Source: a cf. Phormidesmis sp. LEGE 11477
Lineage (GTDB): Bacteria > Cyanobacteriota > Cyanobacteriia > Phormidesmidales > Phormidesmidaceae
NCBI RefSeq assembly: GCF_015207105.1
Contig: NZ_JADEXO010000029.1
Span: 1 to 54,690, forward strand
Direction: 5' to 3'
Length of the DNA stretch: 54,690 nucleotides
The translations under genes and the position numbers were made by a program. Shown one piece after another: positions 43,660 to 53,271 of this stretch (position 1 is the stretch's first letter; the number at the start of each line of letters is the position of its first letter). The notes beneath the pieces were generated by a model. The model had not been told where the DNA came from. It saw only the letters and a list, made by a program, of their open reading frames with translations, and did no database searches.

Positions 43660-45843
43660 CTAACGCCGCTTGGTCGCTGATTTAGAAGCTATCTTAGCGC
43701 TGCTTTTGGCCGGGCGTTCTTTGGCCCGGCGGGTCGGTGAATAGCGGCTGGTTTGACTGACAGCAGGTAGGGTGAAATGAATTTGAGTGCCCTGATTTTT
43801 GCCAGCCGATGTCGCCCAAATCTCACCTTTTAACCCTTCAATGATTTGCTGACAAATCGCTAGACCGAGTCCTGTTCCGCCGACAGATCGACGCAGGGCA
43901 CCTTCTTCTTGATAGAACCGTTCAAACACCGTTTCTAGTCGCTCGGCTTCGATGCCTCGACCGGTATCAGCCACAATGACTTCAACGGTGTGTGCGTTTC
44001 TCATCTGGGCGCTGATGGTGACCTTTCCATAGCCTGTGCTAGTACCAGCGGTGCTGGCTGCGTCACTAGTCCCTTCTGTGCTGGTCCCTTCCGTGAATTT
44101 GCAGGCGTTATCGAGCAGTTTGGAGAGAACTTCTACAATCCATTCGCCATCGGCCCGCACAAAGGGCAACTCGTCTGGTATGTCCGTTTCAATTCGGATA
44201 GCAGGGGCTGAGTTAGAAGAGTTCTGCCAACGCAAACTGCTCAGGGCCAGATCAACACATTCTTGCAGAGAGAGCGATTCTAGGTTCCACTCTACGCGCT
44301 GGCTTTCTAGTCGCGAGAGGGTCAGAAAATCTTGAACTAGCTTACGCATTCGCTCGGCGTCGGTCAAAGCCGTATCTAGCATCACCTGTCGTAGGTCGGC
44401 GGACATATCGGGCTCTGTCAGCAGGCTCTCCAAACAGACGCGAATGGTGGATAGCGGGGTGCGGAGCTCGTGGCCAGTGATAGCAATTAGGTTGCTGCGG
44501 GTGCGCTCTAGATCGGCGAGCTGCTGATTGAAGTCTTCGAGATGGGCGTAGGCTTCGGCCTGAATCAAAGCAACGCTAAGCTGATTGGCGATCGCCTCGC
44601 TCAATCCAATTTCGTCGTCACTCCAGCGATGCTTGCGTTTGTCATCTAGATGGAGTTCGACCATACCGAGCAGCCGATTTTTATGAATTAACGGCACCAG
44701 CAAGCAGCCAAAAATTTGCCAGCGTCGTAGCCTAGTTTGAGCTGTATTCAGATCGATATCTGGTGCCAGTGGGCTCTGATCGCTATTTGTACTGCTGCCT
44801 TGGTTGCTGCTCGGGTTACTGCTCGGATTGCTGATATCGTCGACGGCTAGGGTTTGGTGCTGAGCTTTTACCCACTGGTAAAGGGGGTTGTGCTTCAGCG
44901 GCCAGGTAGCGCCTTTTAACGAAGTGATATGGGGCTGGCGATATTCATGCTGGATGGTGGCATCTGGATCGTCAGCGGTACAGCGGTAGATGATACAGCG
45001 GCTAACGTCTAGAACCCGACCGAGCTCTGCAGCGGCGATCGCAAAGATCTCAGACGGATTAAGCGATTTGCGAATAGCGGCTGTGATGGAATTAATCAGC
45101 CGCGCTCTTTGCTCTTGAAGGGCGATCGCTCGATAGGCTTTTAGCTGTTTGTACTGGCCTGCTTGCAGATAGGTGATCAGCCGCTGGGCGAAGGGATCTT
45201 TTTCGACTTTTTCTAGATCGGGAGCCTCATTTACGATTTCGGGAATAAAGCGATCGCGCGCCCGCTCCACCTTGGCAGCCAAGTCTGGTCGATATTCTTG
45301 AATGCGATCTAGCAGCAGCTTTGCCGCCCGCAAGCTAACTTGCCTATCCAAAGTCCAGATGCCCTCAAACCGCCGCGTCTGATCGAGGTGAGAGGCCGCT
45401 TGGTCTGGGTTCGTTTCAGTTTCTAGGCGTTTAGGACTGACTAACATGGGCTGACGCTCCCGGCAGATCAGCGCAGCGCTATAGTGCTTATCGATCACGA
45501 CCAGATGCCACTCTTCAGTGAGCGCATCTTCTTCATCAAAATCTATCTTTTCGTAGTTAGTGCTTTGTTCTTTAGCCGTTTTATTAAACTGGGTGTCGCT
45601 AGCTGAGAGCACATAGACCTGATCGCTCGTCTCTCCGATCCGCACGTAGCGCTGGGCTTCTTGGCGGTAGAACCTTTCTTGCTGAAAGCTGGCGATAATC
45701 AACGGCTGCTGCTCTGAGCCTGCTAGGACCTGATCCTCCATGGCATGAGAGAGCGCTGTCAGCGATGTTTTGAAATACATTTGAGTGCGTAAATTTGGCA
45801 GCAGCTCAAACATTTCTTCCACAATGGAAGTTGGATTACCCAT
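43660..45843 (-). CDS. hybrid-free sensor histidine kinase with DICT and GAF domains
   Basis: A 727-residue soluble kinase. Residues ~25-190 match the DICT sensory domain, which is common in cyanobacteria and linked by name to light-responsive signalling. A GAF domain follows (~260-430, IFAIAAAELGRVLDVSRCII). The HisKA box is LIAITGHELRTPLSTIRVC (His ~465) and the ATPase has LDNACKFT, VADTGRGIE and GTGLGLAICQQII. Two low-complexity inserts are repeat-derived: SNPSSNPSSNQGSS in the GAF domain and TSTEGTSDAASTAGTS inside the ATPase domain just after the N box. The C-tail is Lys/Arg-rich. No response regulator is adjacent. Confidence 0.9.
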   Translation of the reverse strand: MGNPTSIVEEMFELLPNLRTQMYFKTSLTALSHAMEDQVLAGSEQQPLIIASFQQERFYRQEAQRYVRIGETSDQVYVLSASDTQFNKTAKEQSTNYEKIDFDEEDALTEEWHLVVIDKHYSAALICRERQPMLVSPKRLETETNPDQAASHLDQTRRFEGIWTLDRQVSLRAAKLLLDRIQEYRPDLAAKVERARDRFIPEIVNEAPDLEKVEKDPFAQRLITYLQAGQYKQLKAYRAIALQEQRARLINSITAAIRKSLNPSEIFAIAAAELGRVLDVSRCIIYRCTADDPDATIQHEYRQPHITSLKGATWPLKHNPLYQWVKAQHQTLAVDDISNPSSNPSSNQGSSTNSDQSPLAPDIDLNTAQTRLRRWQIFGCLLVPLIHKNRLLGMVELHLDDKRKHRWSDDEIGLSEAIANQLSVALIQAEAYAHLEDFNQQLADLERTRSNLIAITGHELRTPLSTIRVCLESLLTEPDMSADLRQVMLDTALTDAERMRKLVQDFLTLSRLESQRVEWNLESLSLQECVDLALSSLRWQNSSNSAPAIRIETDIPDELPFVRADGEWIVEVLSKLLDNACKFTEGTSTEGTSDAASTAGTSTGYGKVTISAQMRNAHTVEVIVADTGRGIEAERLETVFERFYQEEGALRRSVGGTGLGLAICQQIIEGLKGEIWATSAGKNQGTQIHFTLPAVSQTSRYSPTRRAKERPAKSSAKIASKSATKRR
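44030..44096. repeat. in-frame 15-bp repeats in the kinase ATPase domain
   Basis: Two well-matched 15-bp units (44065-44079 ACTAGTCCCTTCTGT and 44080-44094 GCTGGTCCCTTCCGT) and one or two degenerate neighbours create a Thr/Ser/Ala/Gly-rich insert. A second array of 12-bp units (core GGTTGCTGCTCG) lies at 44802-44833 in the same gene. Confidence 0.75.
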
Positions 45844-46347
45844 GCGTTCATTCGCTCATCACAGGGAAAGCGGCAGACAACTCAGTCTAGAGCCAGAATA
45901 CCAGGTGCCTACAGATCAAGCGGCGATAAGTTTATTAAAAGCAAAGAGATTAAAAGCAAGAACCGTGCCGATAAAGTCTGCGCTCTACAGATGCTAAAGC
46001 CGTTTTGGGGCGATCGCTAGCCTGCTTCTACGATCCGAGCTAGCGGCCTTGTACCCCTTTGCTCTGTACTCTTTTGCTCTGTGCCAATGACAAACGTGGA
46101 ATAGCGGATTCTACTTAAGCAAGAGCAAGCTGGTATCTCTTCAGTAGAGCCGAGGCAATCGTTAACTTTAACGCTCTCTTATCAGAAAACAGCAAAATAT
46201 CTGTGGTTTTAACTGAAGAGTTCTGTAGTGAAGCGAATCTTGAGCAAAACCTCGTTCTGCTCCAAGCCCCAATCGGTTGGGCATACTTCTTACACAAGGG
46301 GTGAGCTTCGCCGATTCTCAACTCTGTACTCGCTATCTCGCACCATC
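45844..46347. other. intergenic region between DICT kinase and sigma factor gene
   Basis: About 500 bp separating divergent genes and presumably holding both promoters. No convincing reading frame or RNA is seen. It includes two short direct repeats: AAAAGCAAAGAGATT-like at about 45938-45962 and CTTTGCTCTGTACTC-like at about 46058-46083. An in-frame extension of the sigma factor to 46228 is not supported. Confidence 0.5.
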
Positions 46348-47679
46348 ATGAAAGCTACATTCGACTCTGTCGCAAAACCAACTACTGGCTCTGCGGCTAG
46401 TGTGCCACCAGATAGGAACGGCTATACATCAGACGGTAGTCCTCACGCAACAGGCGGATCTTCTGATGATGAACCCTCTGGTACGGAGCTAGTAATGCCA
46501 GAAGACGACGAGGACGAAGCAGGTGAGGAGGATGGATCTAACGATGTTCATATCGAGGGATTAGATTCAGAAAATCATACTAATCCTAGAGCGACTCGTT
46601 CAACAGACCTGGTGCGGCTATATCTGCAAGAAATTGGTCGGGTCAGCTTACTAGAGCGCGACGAAGAGGTGGCCGAGGCTCAGCAAGTACAGCAGCATAT
46701 GGAGCTGCTAGCACTGCGAGACAAAACGGCTGAAGAGACCGGCGGTCTACTTGCTACCTATGTGCATTTGCTAAACACCAAAGCGCAACTGAGCGCCCAG
46801 CTAGGTCATCGGCCTTCCCTAGAGCGATGGGCAAAGACGGCTGAGGTCGATATCAAAGATCTAAAGCCAACGCTAGCGCAAGGTAAGCGACTCTGGGCAG
46901 AGCTAGCAGAGCTCAGCGTAGAAGAAATCGTCGAGATTCAGAACGAGGGAACGCGAGCCAAAGAGCACATGATCAAGGCTAATTTGCGCCTAGTCGTCTC
47001 TGTCGCGAAGAAATATCAGAACCGAGGTCTAGAGCTGCTGGATTTGATCCAGGAAGGGACGCTGGGGCTAGAACGCGCGGTCGAAAAGTTTGATCCGACT
47101 AAGGGCTATCGATTTAGCACCTATGCTTATTGGTGGATTCGCCAGGGAATCACCCGTGCGATCGCCACCCAAAGCCGCACCATCCGCCTGCCCGTCCACA
47201 TCACTGAAAAGCTCAACAAAATCAAAAAAGCCCAGCGCAAGATCTCTCAGACCCAGGGCCGCACCGCCAAAGTCGAAGACATTGCCAAAGAGCTAGACAT
47301 GACCGTCGCTCAAGTGAGAGAAGTCCTGCTAAAAGTGCCTCGCTCGGTTTCGCTAGACACCAAAGTCGGCAAAGATCGGGATACAGAGCTAGGCGATCTG
47401 CTAGAGACGGAAGATATGTCTCCTGAAGATAAGCTCATGCGAGAATCTCTCAAACGCGACCTCAATCAGCTACTCACCGACCTGACGACCCGCGAGCAAG
47501 AAGTCATCACCCTACGCTTTGGGCTAGGTGACGGCGTCCCCTATTCCCTTGCTGAAATTGGTCGCACGCTAGAGCTGTCTCGTGAGCGCGTTCGACAGAT
47601 TGAGTCCAAGGCTCTGCAAAAGTTGCGCCAGCCTAAGCGCCGCAACCGCGTCCGCGACTATCTAGAAGTGCTGAACTAG
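46348..47679 (+). CDS. sigC: RNA polymerase sigma factor, group 2 (SigC-like)
   Basis: A 443-residue sigma-70 factor. Region 1.2 is [20 protein letters not shown]. Region 2 is [21 protein letters not shown], then [17 protein letters not shown] and the -10-reading [18 protein letters not shown]. Region 4 has the helix-turn-helix [20 protein letters not shown]. The middle, with a long ~70-residue non-conserved region between 1.2 and 2.1 (from [13 protein letters not shown] to [14 protein letters not shown]), matches cyanobacterial SigC rather than RpoD/SigA. SigC-type factors act in stationary-phase, carbon/nitrogen or heat responses. The N-terminus is acidic and low-complexity. I start at ATG 46348 ([11 protein letters not shown]). 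Confidence 0.88.
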   Translation: MKATFDSVAKPTTGSAASVPPDRNGYTSDGSPHATGGSSDDEPSGTELVMPEDDEDEAGEEDGSNDVHIEGLDSENHTNPRATRSTDLVRLYLQEIGRVSLLERDEEVAEAQQVQQHMELLALRDKTAEETGGLLATYVHLLNTKAQLSAQLGHRPSLERWAKTAEVDIKDLKPTLAQGKRLWAELAELSVEEIVEIQNEGTRAKEHMIKANLRLVVSVAKKYQNRGLELLDLIQEGTLGLERAVEKFDPTKGYRFSTYAYWWIRQGITRAIATQSRTIRLPVHITEKLNKIKKAQRKISQTQGRTAKVEDIAKELDMTVAQVREVLLKVPRSVSLDTKVGKDRDTELGDLLETEDMSPEDKLMRESLKRDLNQLLTDLTTREQEVITLRFGLGDGVPYSLAEIGRTLELSRERVRQIESKALQKLRQPKRRNRVRDYLEVLN

Positions 47680-47703
47680 AAGTACTGAACTAGAAGTGCT
47701 GAA
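47662..47703. repeat. 14-bp tandem repeat across the sigC stop codon
   Basis: Three copies of CTAGAAGTGCTGAA (one with a single change). The stop codon of sigC (47677-47679) lies at the junction of units 1 and 2. The non-triplet unit length is tolerated because the later copies fall after the stop. Confidence 0.9.
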
Positions 47704-47730
47704 TTAGGACCCCGTTCTCTATCGCCATCC

Positions 47731-49152
47731 CTAGCTGCCTAGCGTTTCACGAATCCGCTGCTGAATTTCGCGGTGACGGGCAATCCCCTCGTAGGCAAAG
47801 CGATTGTAGCCATTCTCGTCAATCAGCGCGTCTAAGTAAGACAGCCGCGTTGTCGTTGCCGGGTGAGTGGACAGATATTCAGGCGGTCTTTGGCCACCTT
47901 GCTCACTGAGCGTCTGAAAGAAGTTGTGGAGTCCGTCGGCGGCGTAGCCTGCCCCAGCAACGGCGCGAGTGCCCAAAATATCTGACTGGCGCTCGTTTTG
48001 ACGACTGTTATTGAGAGAAACTAAGCCCAGCAGATTGCCACCTGCCGGAATGACGTTGTTGGCAGCGGCTAATAGACTGGCCTGTGACATGCTCTGGTAG
48101 CCATGTGAAAGGACGGCGTGAGCAACCTCATGGCCCATCAGACCAGCCAGCTCAGACTCAGAATTAGCCGCTAGGATTGCGCCCGTATGGACGAACACCT
48201 TGCCGCCCGGTAGCGCAAAGGCATTGATTGAAGGATCTTCTATCACCCAGAACTCGTATTCAAATTCGTCACGGCCCATGAGTTCGGCAACGTCTTCGCC
48301 AATGCGGGTAACGTAGTCGATGACGACAGGATCTTCAAACAGTTTGTTGCTAGCTTGAGCATCAGATACGTATTGAGCAGCAAAGCGACTCCCTATGTTT
48401 GATTCGCCTTCTACGATCATCTGAACGGCCTGTAGCGTCTGTGGATTGAGCGCGTTTTCGAGGGCGCTGCCGCCCCCTAGAAAGATGTTGCCGATGATGC
48501 CAAGGCCGGTTTGCGCTAGATATTGCGATCGCACAGAAGACTTAAATCGCTTTAGATCCCGCTCTGCACTCTTTTCAAAACTGTTGACCTCTGGGTGATC
48601 GGGATTCACCATCGCAAACAGCCGCGCTGCAATCGAAGCCTCTAATGGCTGGCCAGCGCTACGCAGGGCGTCAGTTCGAGCGCTGGCAATGTCGGCGTCG
48701 CGGGGGAACAGCGTGGAGGCTTGCTCTAGAACAGCTAGTGCTTCATCTGAAGCTTCAGTGTCTTGGAGAGTTTCGGCTAGCGGGCTATAGGCAGGAACAA
48801 ATTCTGGCGATCGCGCTAGCAGATTGTTAAGAAACACCAGCGCCCGCTCTGGCCGATTTCTGCTGAGGCTAGTTTGAGCCTGCTGCCAGTTACTTTGTTC
48901 GTTGGCCCCGAGCTGAGTGATATCGGTGACTGGCTCTGGAAAATAGGTGGCAACAGTACTCGATCCGGCTGACTTGCACTGGCGATAGAGCTGTTCAGCA
49001 GCGGTGGTATTGCCTTCTAGATAGAGCTGATCGGCTTGGCTGATCGTATCGACACAGCTAGCAGTATATTCTTCGGCGTGGCTGCCAGGCGTAATAATAG
49101 CAAGTAGGGTAATGACAGCCAGTCCAAAAGAGAGCAAGCGGCGCTTGAGCAT
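47731..49152 (-). CDS. exported M48-family metalloprotease with TPR-like region
   Basis: A 473-residue periplasmic zinc protease, similar in layout to BepA-like proteins. A signal peptide starts at the ATG 49152 (LKRRLLSFGLAVITLLAI). Residues ~25-200 form helical TPR-like repeats. The peptidase has GLMGHEVAHAVLSHG (HExxH form HEVAH) and a third ligand Glu in NERQSDILGTRAVAGAGY. The family degrades misfolded envelope proteins. The gene converges on sigC with 51 bp between. The alternative start at 49173 adds seven residues ahead of the signal. Confidence 0.87.
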   Translation of the reverse strand: MLKRRLLSFGLAVITLLAIITPGSHAEEYTASCVDTISQADQLYLEGNTTAAEQLYRQCKSAGSSTVATYFPEPVTDITQLGANEQSNWQQAQTSLSRNRPERALVFLNNLLARSPEFVPAYSPLAETLQDTEASDEALAVLEQASTLFPRDADIASARTDALRSAGQPLEASIAARLFAMVNPDHPEVNSFEKSAERDLKRFKSSVRSQYLAQTGLGIIGNIFLGGGSALENALNPQTLQAVQMIVEGESNIGSRFAAQYVSDAQASNKLFEDPVVIDYVTRIGEDVAELMGRDEFEYEFWVIEDPSINAFALPGGKVFVHTGAILAANSESELAGLMGHEVAHAVLSHGYQSMSQASLLAAANNVIPAGGNLLGLVSLNNSRQNERQSDILGTRAVAGAGYAADGLHNFFQTLSEQGGQRPPEYLSTHPATTTRLSYLDALIDENGYNRFAYEGIARHREIQQRIRETLGS

Positions 49153-49315
49153 ATTCAATTTCCCTGTATACAAATTAATTTAATCTACAGACAATTTAAG
49201 TCAGAACCACGCGATCAGTATCAAGCTGTTACACCTTGATACCAATGAGCTATAGCCAGTGCTCATCACTTTGCTCTACACCTGACGCTAGCTTCAAAAT
49301 GCTCTTAAGGGCAGG

Positions 49316-50446
49316 TCAAAGCTCACTGTCGCAGAGAATCGTGTAGTTCCATAGCGTGCCAGAATCAGTATTGCCAATTACTTTGACGCCGACATAGTTC
49401 GTGTTATCTGGCAAAGAGGCAATTTGAGTGATGTCGTAACCTGATGCGGGGCCGACCGCAAAGATCATTTCGCCGTCGTAGTACAGCTCTATTCGATCGG
49501 GAATCTCATAAAATTCGTATTGCAAAGTCACTAACGGGTTGCGGCCTTTGGGTAGGCGGAATAGATCGGTTCTAATTTCGTTAGCGCCTTCGTAGGTTTG
49601 CGGTTCGTTGCAAAGAACAGGCGGCTGACAGGCAACAGACTGAAAGGTGATATTGCGAGAGTTAGGGACGGTTGAATTTTCTAGTGCTTTGGCGCTAAAA
49701 GTCAGTATCCAGTTGAACAGTTTGCCGTAGTCTGACTGGGCTTGCTCAAGGGTTTTGGCACCACTGCCTACGGCTACCGACATATTGTAGAAGCGAGTGC
49801 GAATAGTTTGCTGACAGCTATCGGTGTCAGTCTGTGCAAGCTGAAAGGATTTGTTTGCCCAGTCGGTAATGGTCTGGTCGGTAATGGTCTGGTCAGTGAC
49901 GATCTGATAGTCAATAGAGTGATTGGTAGACTCGCCGCTGAGCGTTTCTACAACTTGGCCACTGGGCGATCGCACGACGATTTGTCCTGACTCAAATGTA
50001 GCTGAAGCCCCGTCCGCTAGCTGCGCGATCGCAGGCTGATTGTTGTTGTAGCGGATACTAAATTGGCTGAGGCTGGCTGCAATCTGCTGATTGCTCAACG
50101 AACGATCTTCATCTATGACCTGATCGGGCTCTGGCACAGAAACATTGCTAAAGCGAGTTTCATACAGTTGGAACCTGCCTGTATCTGGCAAGCTGACTTC
50201 ATGTAGCTGCCGAGTGCCTGTAGAAGGCGAGATGCTTAGAATTTCATTACGACCGGTACTGTAAGGCGTTTGTTGAGACACCACAAAGTCATTCGCTAAT
50301 GCGCCTTGTAGATCGGTAGGGGCCTCGCGAATGAGCGGAATAGCTGCAACAGGCATCGCAGAGCGGGATTCTGCTGGGATAGTATTTGTTGCGATCGCAG
50401 CTAAGCCAGTTAAACCTGCAAAAGCAACAGAATGCAAGAAAGACAT
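49316..50446 (-). CDS. exported protein of unknown function, 376 aa
   Basis: The N-terminus is a possible signal peptide (FLHSVAFAGLTGLAAIATNT). The rest has no domain I recognise. The central part is Gln/Asn/Thr/Ser-rich (SLSNQQIAASLSQFSIRYNN). Four cysteines occur in the C-terminal half (SCQQT, VACQPPVLCN, ILCDSEL), fitting disulphides in the periplasm or exterior. The last ~110 residues read as beta-strands (LVTLQYEFYEIPDRIELYYD), resembling a small beta-sandwich. A 15-bp repeat gives the run TDQTITDQTITD near residue 185. The neighbours give no functional clue. Confidence 0.7.
   Translation of the reverse strand: MSFLHSVAFAGLTGLAAIATNTIPAESRSAMPVAAIPLIREAPTDLQGALANDFVVSQQTPYSTGRNEILSISPSTGTRQLHEVSLPDTGRFQLYETRFSNVSVPEPDQVIDEDRSLSNQQIAASLSQFSIRYNNNQPAIAQLADGASATFESGQIVVRSPSGQVVETLSGESTNHSIDYQIVTDQTITDQTITDWANKSFQLAQTDTDSCQQTIRTRFYNMSVAVGSGAKTLEQAQSDYGKLFNWILTFSAKALENSTVPNSRNITFQSVACQPPVLCNEPQTYEGANEIRTDLFRLPKGRNPLVTLQYEFYEIPDRIELYYDGEMIFAVGPASGYDITQIASLPDNTNYVGVKVIGNTDSGTLWNYTILCDSEL
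49863..49907. repeat. in-frame 15-bp tandem repeat in the exported protein gene
   Basis: Two exact copies of TCGGTAATGGTCTGG and a third degenerate copy, encoding repeated Thr-Asp-Gln-Thr-Ile. Confidence 0.88.
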
Positions 50447-50495
50447 ATGAGCTATCTATAATGTGGGCTGTCTATAGAAGATGTTCAGACCGCTT

Positions 50496-50591
50496 AGTGC
50501 CACAGGCTAAGATTAGTGCCACAGGCTGAGATTAGCGTCGTAGGCTAAGATTAGCATCGTAGGCTGGAGATTAGCATCGTAGGCCAAGACT
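50496..50591. repeat. 19-bp tandem repeat, five copies, between two genes
   Basis: Five head-to-tail units (one of 20 bp) with core AGGCTAAGATTAG and a variable end (GTGCCAC or GCGTCGT). The last unit reaches the stop codon (50590-50592) of the DUF900 gene. The copies fall into two sub-types, so the array grew in steps. Confidence 0.9.
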
Positions 50592-51618
50592 ACCTTGAAC
50601 TGCCCAAAATCTCTATGCGGTTGATCGGCCTGGCCCTAGCCGGATCAACAGGGACGCGGCCTGTACGCATACATTCCCAGGCGTGCCGCAAGAGCAGTCC
50701 AGCATCACCCGTTTCTGGATTGTCTAGAAAATAGATATGGCCCACCCGGTCATACTGGTTGTTAAAATCGTCGCAGTCGATAGCGTATACATTGTTAGCT
50801 ACTTTAGCTAGATCTTCTGGGCCAGTGTGTCCAAGTCGGCGAGAGGCATTGCTAATGTTAGCGACTTTGCTAGCGCGCAGAGCCAAATCGTCAGCGGCGT
50901 AGTAGGTCACCACATTGCGGCTCACAAGGGGTATGACGCCACCTGCCTTACCAGGTTCTAGGGTTTCGTTGACGACATCAGCCGCGCACATAAAGACATT
51001 TCTAAAGAGCAGTCCTAAGCTGTTTTGAGGATAGTATTTGGCGGCTAGATGAAGCGCCCCGCGCAGAACCCGGTTGCCCATAGAAAAAGAGAGCATGTTG
51101 ACCCGCTTCAAGCAGGGATTGTCTAGCGTGCTGTTCTCTTCTCGCCAGCTCAAGAACTTTTGCAGCAGGCGCATGTAGGAAAAGGCGCTGGCGTCGGCAG
51201 ACTTTTGATCGTCGAAGTAGTCGCGGACTTTGCCAAAGTCGTTGTCACAGGGCCAGATTAGCGGAATGACCTTGATCTTTGGGCTTTGAATGAAACTGGA
51301 TCGGTCAGTTTGATAAAGCGCATCGAGCAGGTTTTGAAGCTGTTCGGCTTGAGCGAAGGCTTCTTCGGGCTGGGTAGAGAAGCCGTGGATAAAGAATAAA
51401 ATCTGGTCGGCGTCAATTATTCTCAGTTCGTCAAAAAAGTTACTGCTGCCGATTTCGGTGTAGTCGAATAGGCCCGTTCGACGACAGCAATAGAATGATT
51501 GCTCTGCTTGGTTATTTTCAAGGACGAAGTTAACAGATCGCTCTAGACGAATATCTACCCCTGGAGCGGGCAGCGGGGTGAGTCCTTGCTCTAGGACTCG
51601 ATTGGTGACAAATAGCAT
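50590..51618 (-). CDS. alpha/beta hydrolase, DUF900 family
   Basis: A 342-residue hydrolase. The oxyanion/entry strand is ILFFIHGFSTQPEEAF (about residues 93-108), the nucleophile elbow is MLSFSMGNRVLRGAL (Ser ~177), and a likely catalytic His sits in DRVGHIYFLDN. Members act as esterases or lipases of unknown substrate. No signal peptide is evident, so it is probably cytosolic. It may be co-transcribed with the exported protein gene 143 bp downstream, separated by a repeat array. ATG start. Confidence 0.84.
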   Translation of the reverse strand: MLFVTNRVLEQGLTPLPAPGVDIRLERSVNFVLENNQAEQSFYCCRRTGLFDYTEIGSSNFFDELRIIDADQILFFIHGFSTQPEEAFAQAEQLQNLLDALYQTDRSSFIQSPKIKVIPLIWPCDNDFGKVRDYFDDQKSADASAFSYMRLLQKFLSWREENSTLDNPCLKRVNMLSFSMGNRVLRGALHLAAKYYPQNSLGLLFRNVFMCAADVVNETLEPGKAGGVIPLVSRNVVTYYAADDLALRASKVANISNASRRLGHTGPEDLAKVANNVYAIDCDDFNNQYDRVGHIYFLDNPETGDAGLLLRHAWECMRTGRVPVDPARARPINRIEILGSSR

Positions 51619-51646
51619 GGGGACGTTTATACAGCAAAGCTAGGCG

Positions 51647-51811
51647 CTAAAGCAAGCTGTCAATAGTCACAGCCAGCATAGCCGCGATCGCAGTAATCCC
51701 AATCCCATCAATCGGACTTTGCCCCAGACTAACGGCGAAACTAGTGATCACGCCAGCGCCGAGAGCTGCGATCACCAATGAGCCTACCCAGTCTTTACCT
51801 GATCGTTGCAT
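51647..51811 (-). CDS. small two-helix membrane protein, 54 aa
   Basis: A short gene with ATG at 51811 and TAG at 51647-51649. It encodes two hydrophobic stretches, SLVIAALGAGVITSFAVSL and GIGITAIAAMLAVTIDSLL, joined by a GQSPIDG turn, and a polar start (MQRSGKDWV). Codon use is consistent with neighbours. A HIP1-like GCGATCGC lies inside it. It starts upstream of the DUF900 hydrolase gene (28 bp before its ATG), so the two are probably in one transcript. The function is unknown. Confidence 0.6.
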   Translation of the reverse strand: MQRSGKDWVGSLVIAALGAGVITSFAVSLGQSPIDGIGITAIAAMLAVTIDSLL

Positions 51812-51975
51812 AGGTTGGTCAACCTGATAGAGAACGGCTTTGTTATAGCGATCTCAACCTATCATTCGGCGTAACTTTACCTAGTTCTCTAGAGAGGTTC
51901 TGTAATCAACCGTTGAATTGAGAGATCTTTCTTAACACAGCTCTCAGAAAAATTAGATCCGTCTTGCCCGCTAGC

Positions 51976-53016
51976 CTATTGCCCCACTTCCTGAGCAGCG
52001 GCCTGAATTTGCTGGCGTAATTCTTCTTTGCTAGGCAAGTAGAGCTGATACTGAGAGGCGAAGATATTGGCATCCTGCGGTAGCGTCAGCTCAACTAGCG
52101 CATCTTCTTTGTGTTTGCACAGTACAATGCCGATAGCCGGATTCTCGTCTTCCGTTTTGACGTAGCGGTCGAAGTAGTTCACATACATCTGCATCTGACC
52201 AAGGTCTTGATGTGTCAGCTTGCCTATTTTCAGGTCTATGAGTACGTAGCAGCGTAGTAAGCGATTGTAAAAAACCAAATCGACATAAAAGTGGTCTTCT
52301 GCAAAACTGAAGCGCTTTTGTCTGCCACCAAAAAAGAATCCTTTGCCAAGCTCTAGTAAAAAGTCCTCTAGCTTGTCGATAATAGCGGTTTCGAGCTCGT
52401 TTTCTGAGTAGTTGGGATGCTGTTTCAGCTCTAAGAATTCTAGAACGTACGGATCTTTAAGGACATCGCGCGGTGCCTCTATAATTTGTCCTTTGCTCGA
52501 TAGCCTCTTGATTTCATCAGTATCTCGACTCAAGGATAAGCGTTCAAAAAGTGCAGAATTGATTTGGCGTTTGAGTTCGCGAACAGACCATTGATTAGAG
52601 ACGGATTCAACTTCGTAGAAGGCACGTTCTTTTGTATTCCGAATGCCCATTAATGTTTGATAGTGTGACCAGCTAAGCTGAAATTGTTCGCTTAATTGCT
52701 TCAGAGGAATATCCGGGATTAATTCACCAGACACTGTCTGGTGAATCTGAGGATAGGTCTGATAGAACTGACGAAAGTTTCTAAGATTGGACACCGAGCA
52801 GCTTGGAACACCTAGCAACTTCAGCCGTTGAGCTAAATCTTTCATCAAGCGACTACCATACTCTGCTCGATCTTCTCCCTGCTGTTCAAACTCAACGATG
52901 TAGTAGCCGAATAGCCAATTTCGGACAACAAGCGAATAGTTGACAGCTCGGCTAGCCTGCCGCTGAAGAGATTGATGTGTTTGAGTAAGCGTTTGAACTA
53001 GATTGTCCAGATTCAT
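51976..53016 (-). CDS. YhcG-type PD-(D/E)XK nuclease domain protein (DUF1016)
   Basis: A 346-residue protein. The N-terminal DUF1016 helical domain starts near VNYSLVVRNWLFGYYIVEFE and includes RNFRQFYQTYP. The C-terminal nuclease fold has the acidic residue in DHFYVDLVFYNRLLRCYVL and then IDLKIGK, where the usual E-x-K is D-x-K. YhcG proteins are linked to DNA repair, mobile elements or defence. I choose ATG 53016, preceded by AGGTGAG 11 nt away; a GTG at 53028 is possible. A startless open frame ends 19 bp upstream of it. Confidence 0.87.
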   Translation of the reverse strand: MNLDNLVQTLTQTHQSLQRQASRAVNYSLVVRNWLFGYYIVEFEQQGEDRAEYGSRLMKDLAQRLKLLGVPSCSVSNLRNFRQFYQTYPQIHQTVSGELIPDIPLKQLSEQFQLSWSHYQTLMGIRNTKERAFYEVESVSNQWSVRELKRQINSALFERLSLSRDTDEIKRLSSKGQIIEAPRDVLKDPYVLEFLELKQHPNYSENELETAIIDKLEDFLLELGKGFFFGGRQKRFSFAEDHFYVDLVFYNRLLRCYVLIDLKIGKLTHQDLGQMQMYVNYFDRYVKTEDENPAIGIVLCKHKEDALVELTLPQDANIFASQYQLYLPSKEELRQQIQAAAQEVGQ

Positions 53017-53034
53017 TTTCTCGCTCACCTAAAT

Positions 53035-53271
53035 TCAATATTCTTCTACTCGAATTAGCTGCCAGACATTTGATGCTTTTCTAACCGGACCATACTCTCT
53101 AAAATTTGTTGTCTTCTGATCCTCAATCTCCCTCAACAGACTCTGAGCGCATCTAAGTCTTATAGTGCCTGCTTCGTAGGAAAACTGAGGCAGAGTTACA
53201 ACGTAAGCAATCTTCCGCTTGATTTCCTTCTGATTTCGTGAAAGAAACAGCGTTACACTCGGAGAAATTGT
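53035..53271 (-). pseudogene. coding-like frame without a start, upstream of the YhcG gene
   Basis: A 78-codon open frame between TAG (53272-53274) and TGA (53035-53037). It reads VTLFLSRNQKEIKRKIAYVV, then LPQFSYEAGTIRLRCAQSLL and FREYGPVRKASNVWQLI. Composition is strongly protein-like. No ATG, GTG or TTG is available early in the frame; AGGAG lies 11 nt before an ATT. It may be the 3' end of a decayed gene, or a gene using a rare start. The remaining ~180 bp of this 426-bp interval to the SH3 gene shows palindromic elements but no other convincing frame. Confidence 0.4.

Noticed and set aside
50496-50591. Possible CRISPR array
   Set aside because: The 19-bp units abut directly with no unique spacers, and no cas genes are present; it is a simple tandem array.
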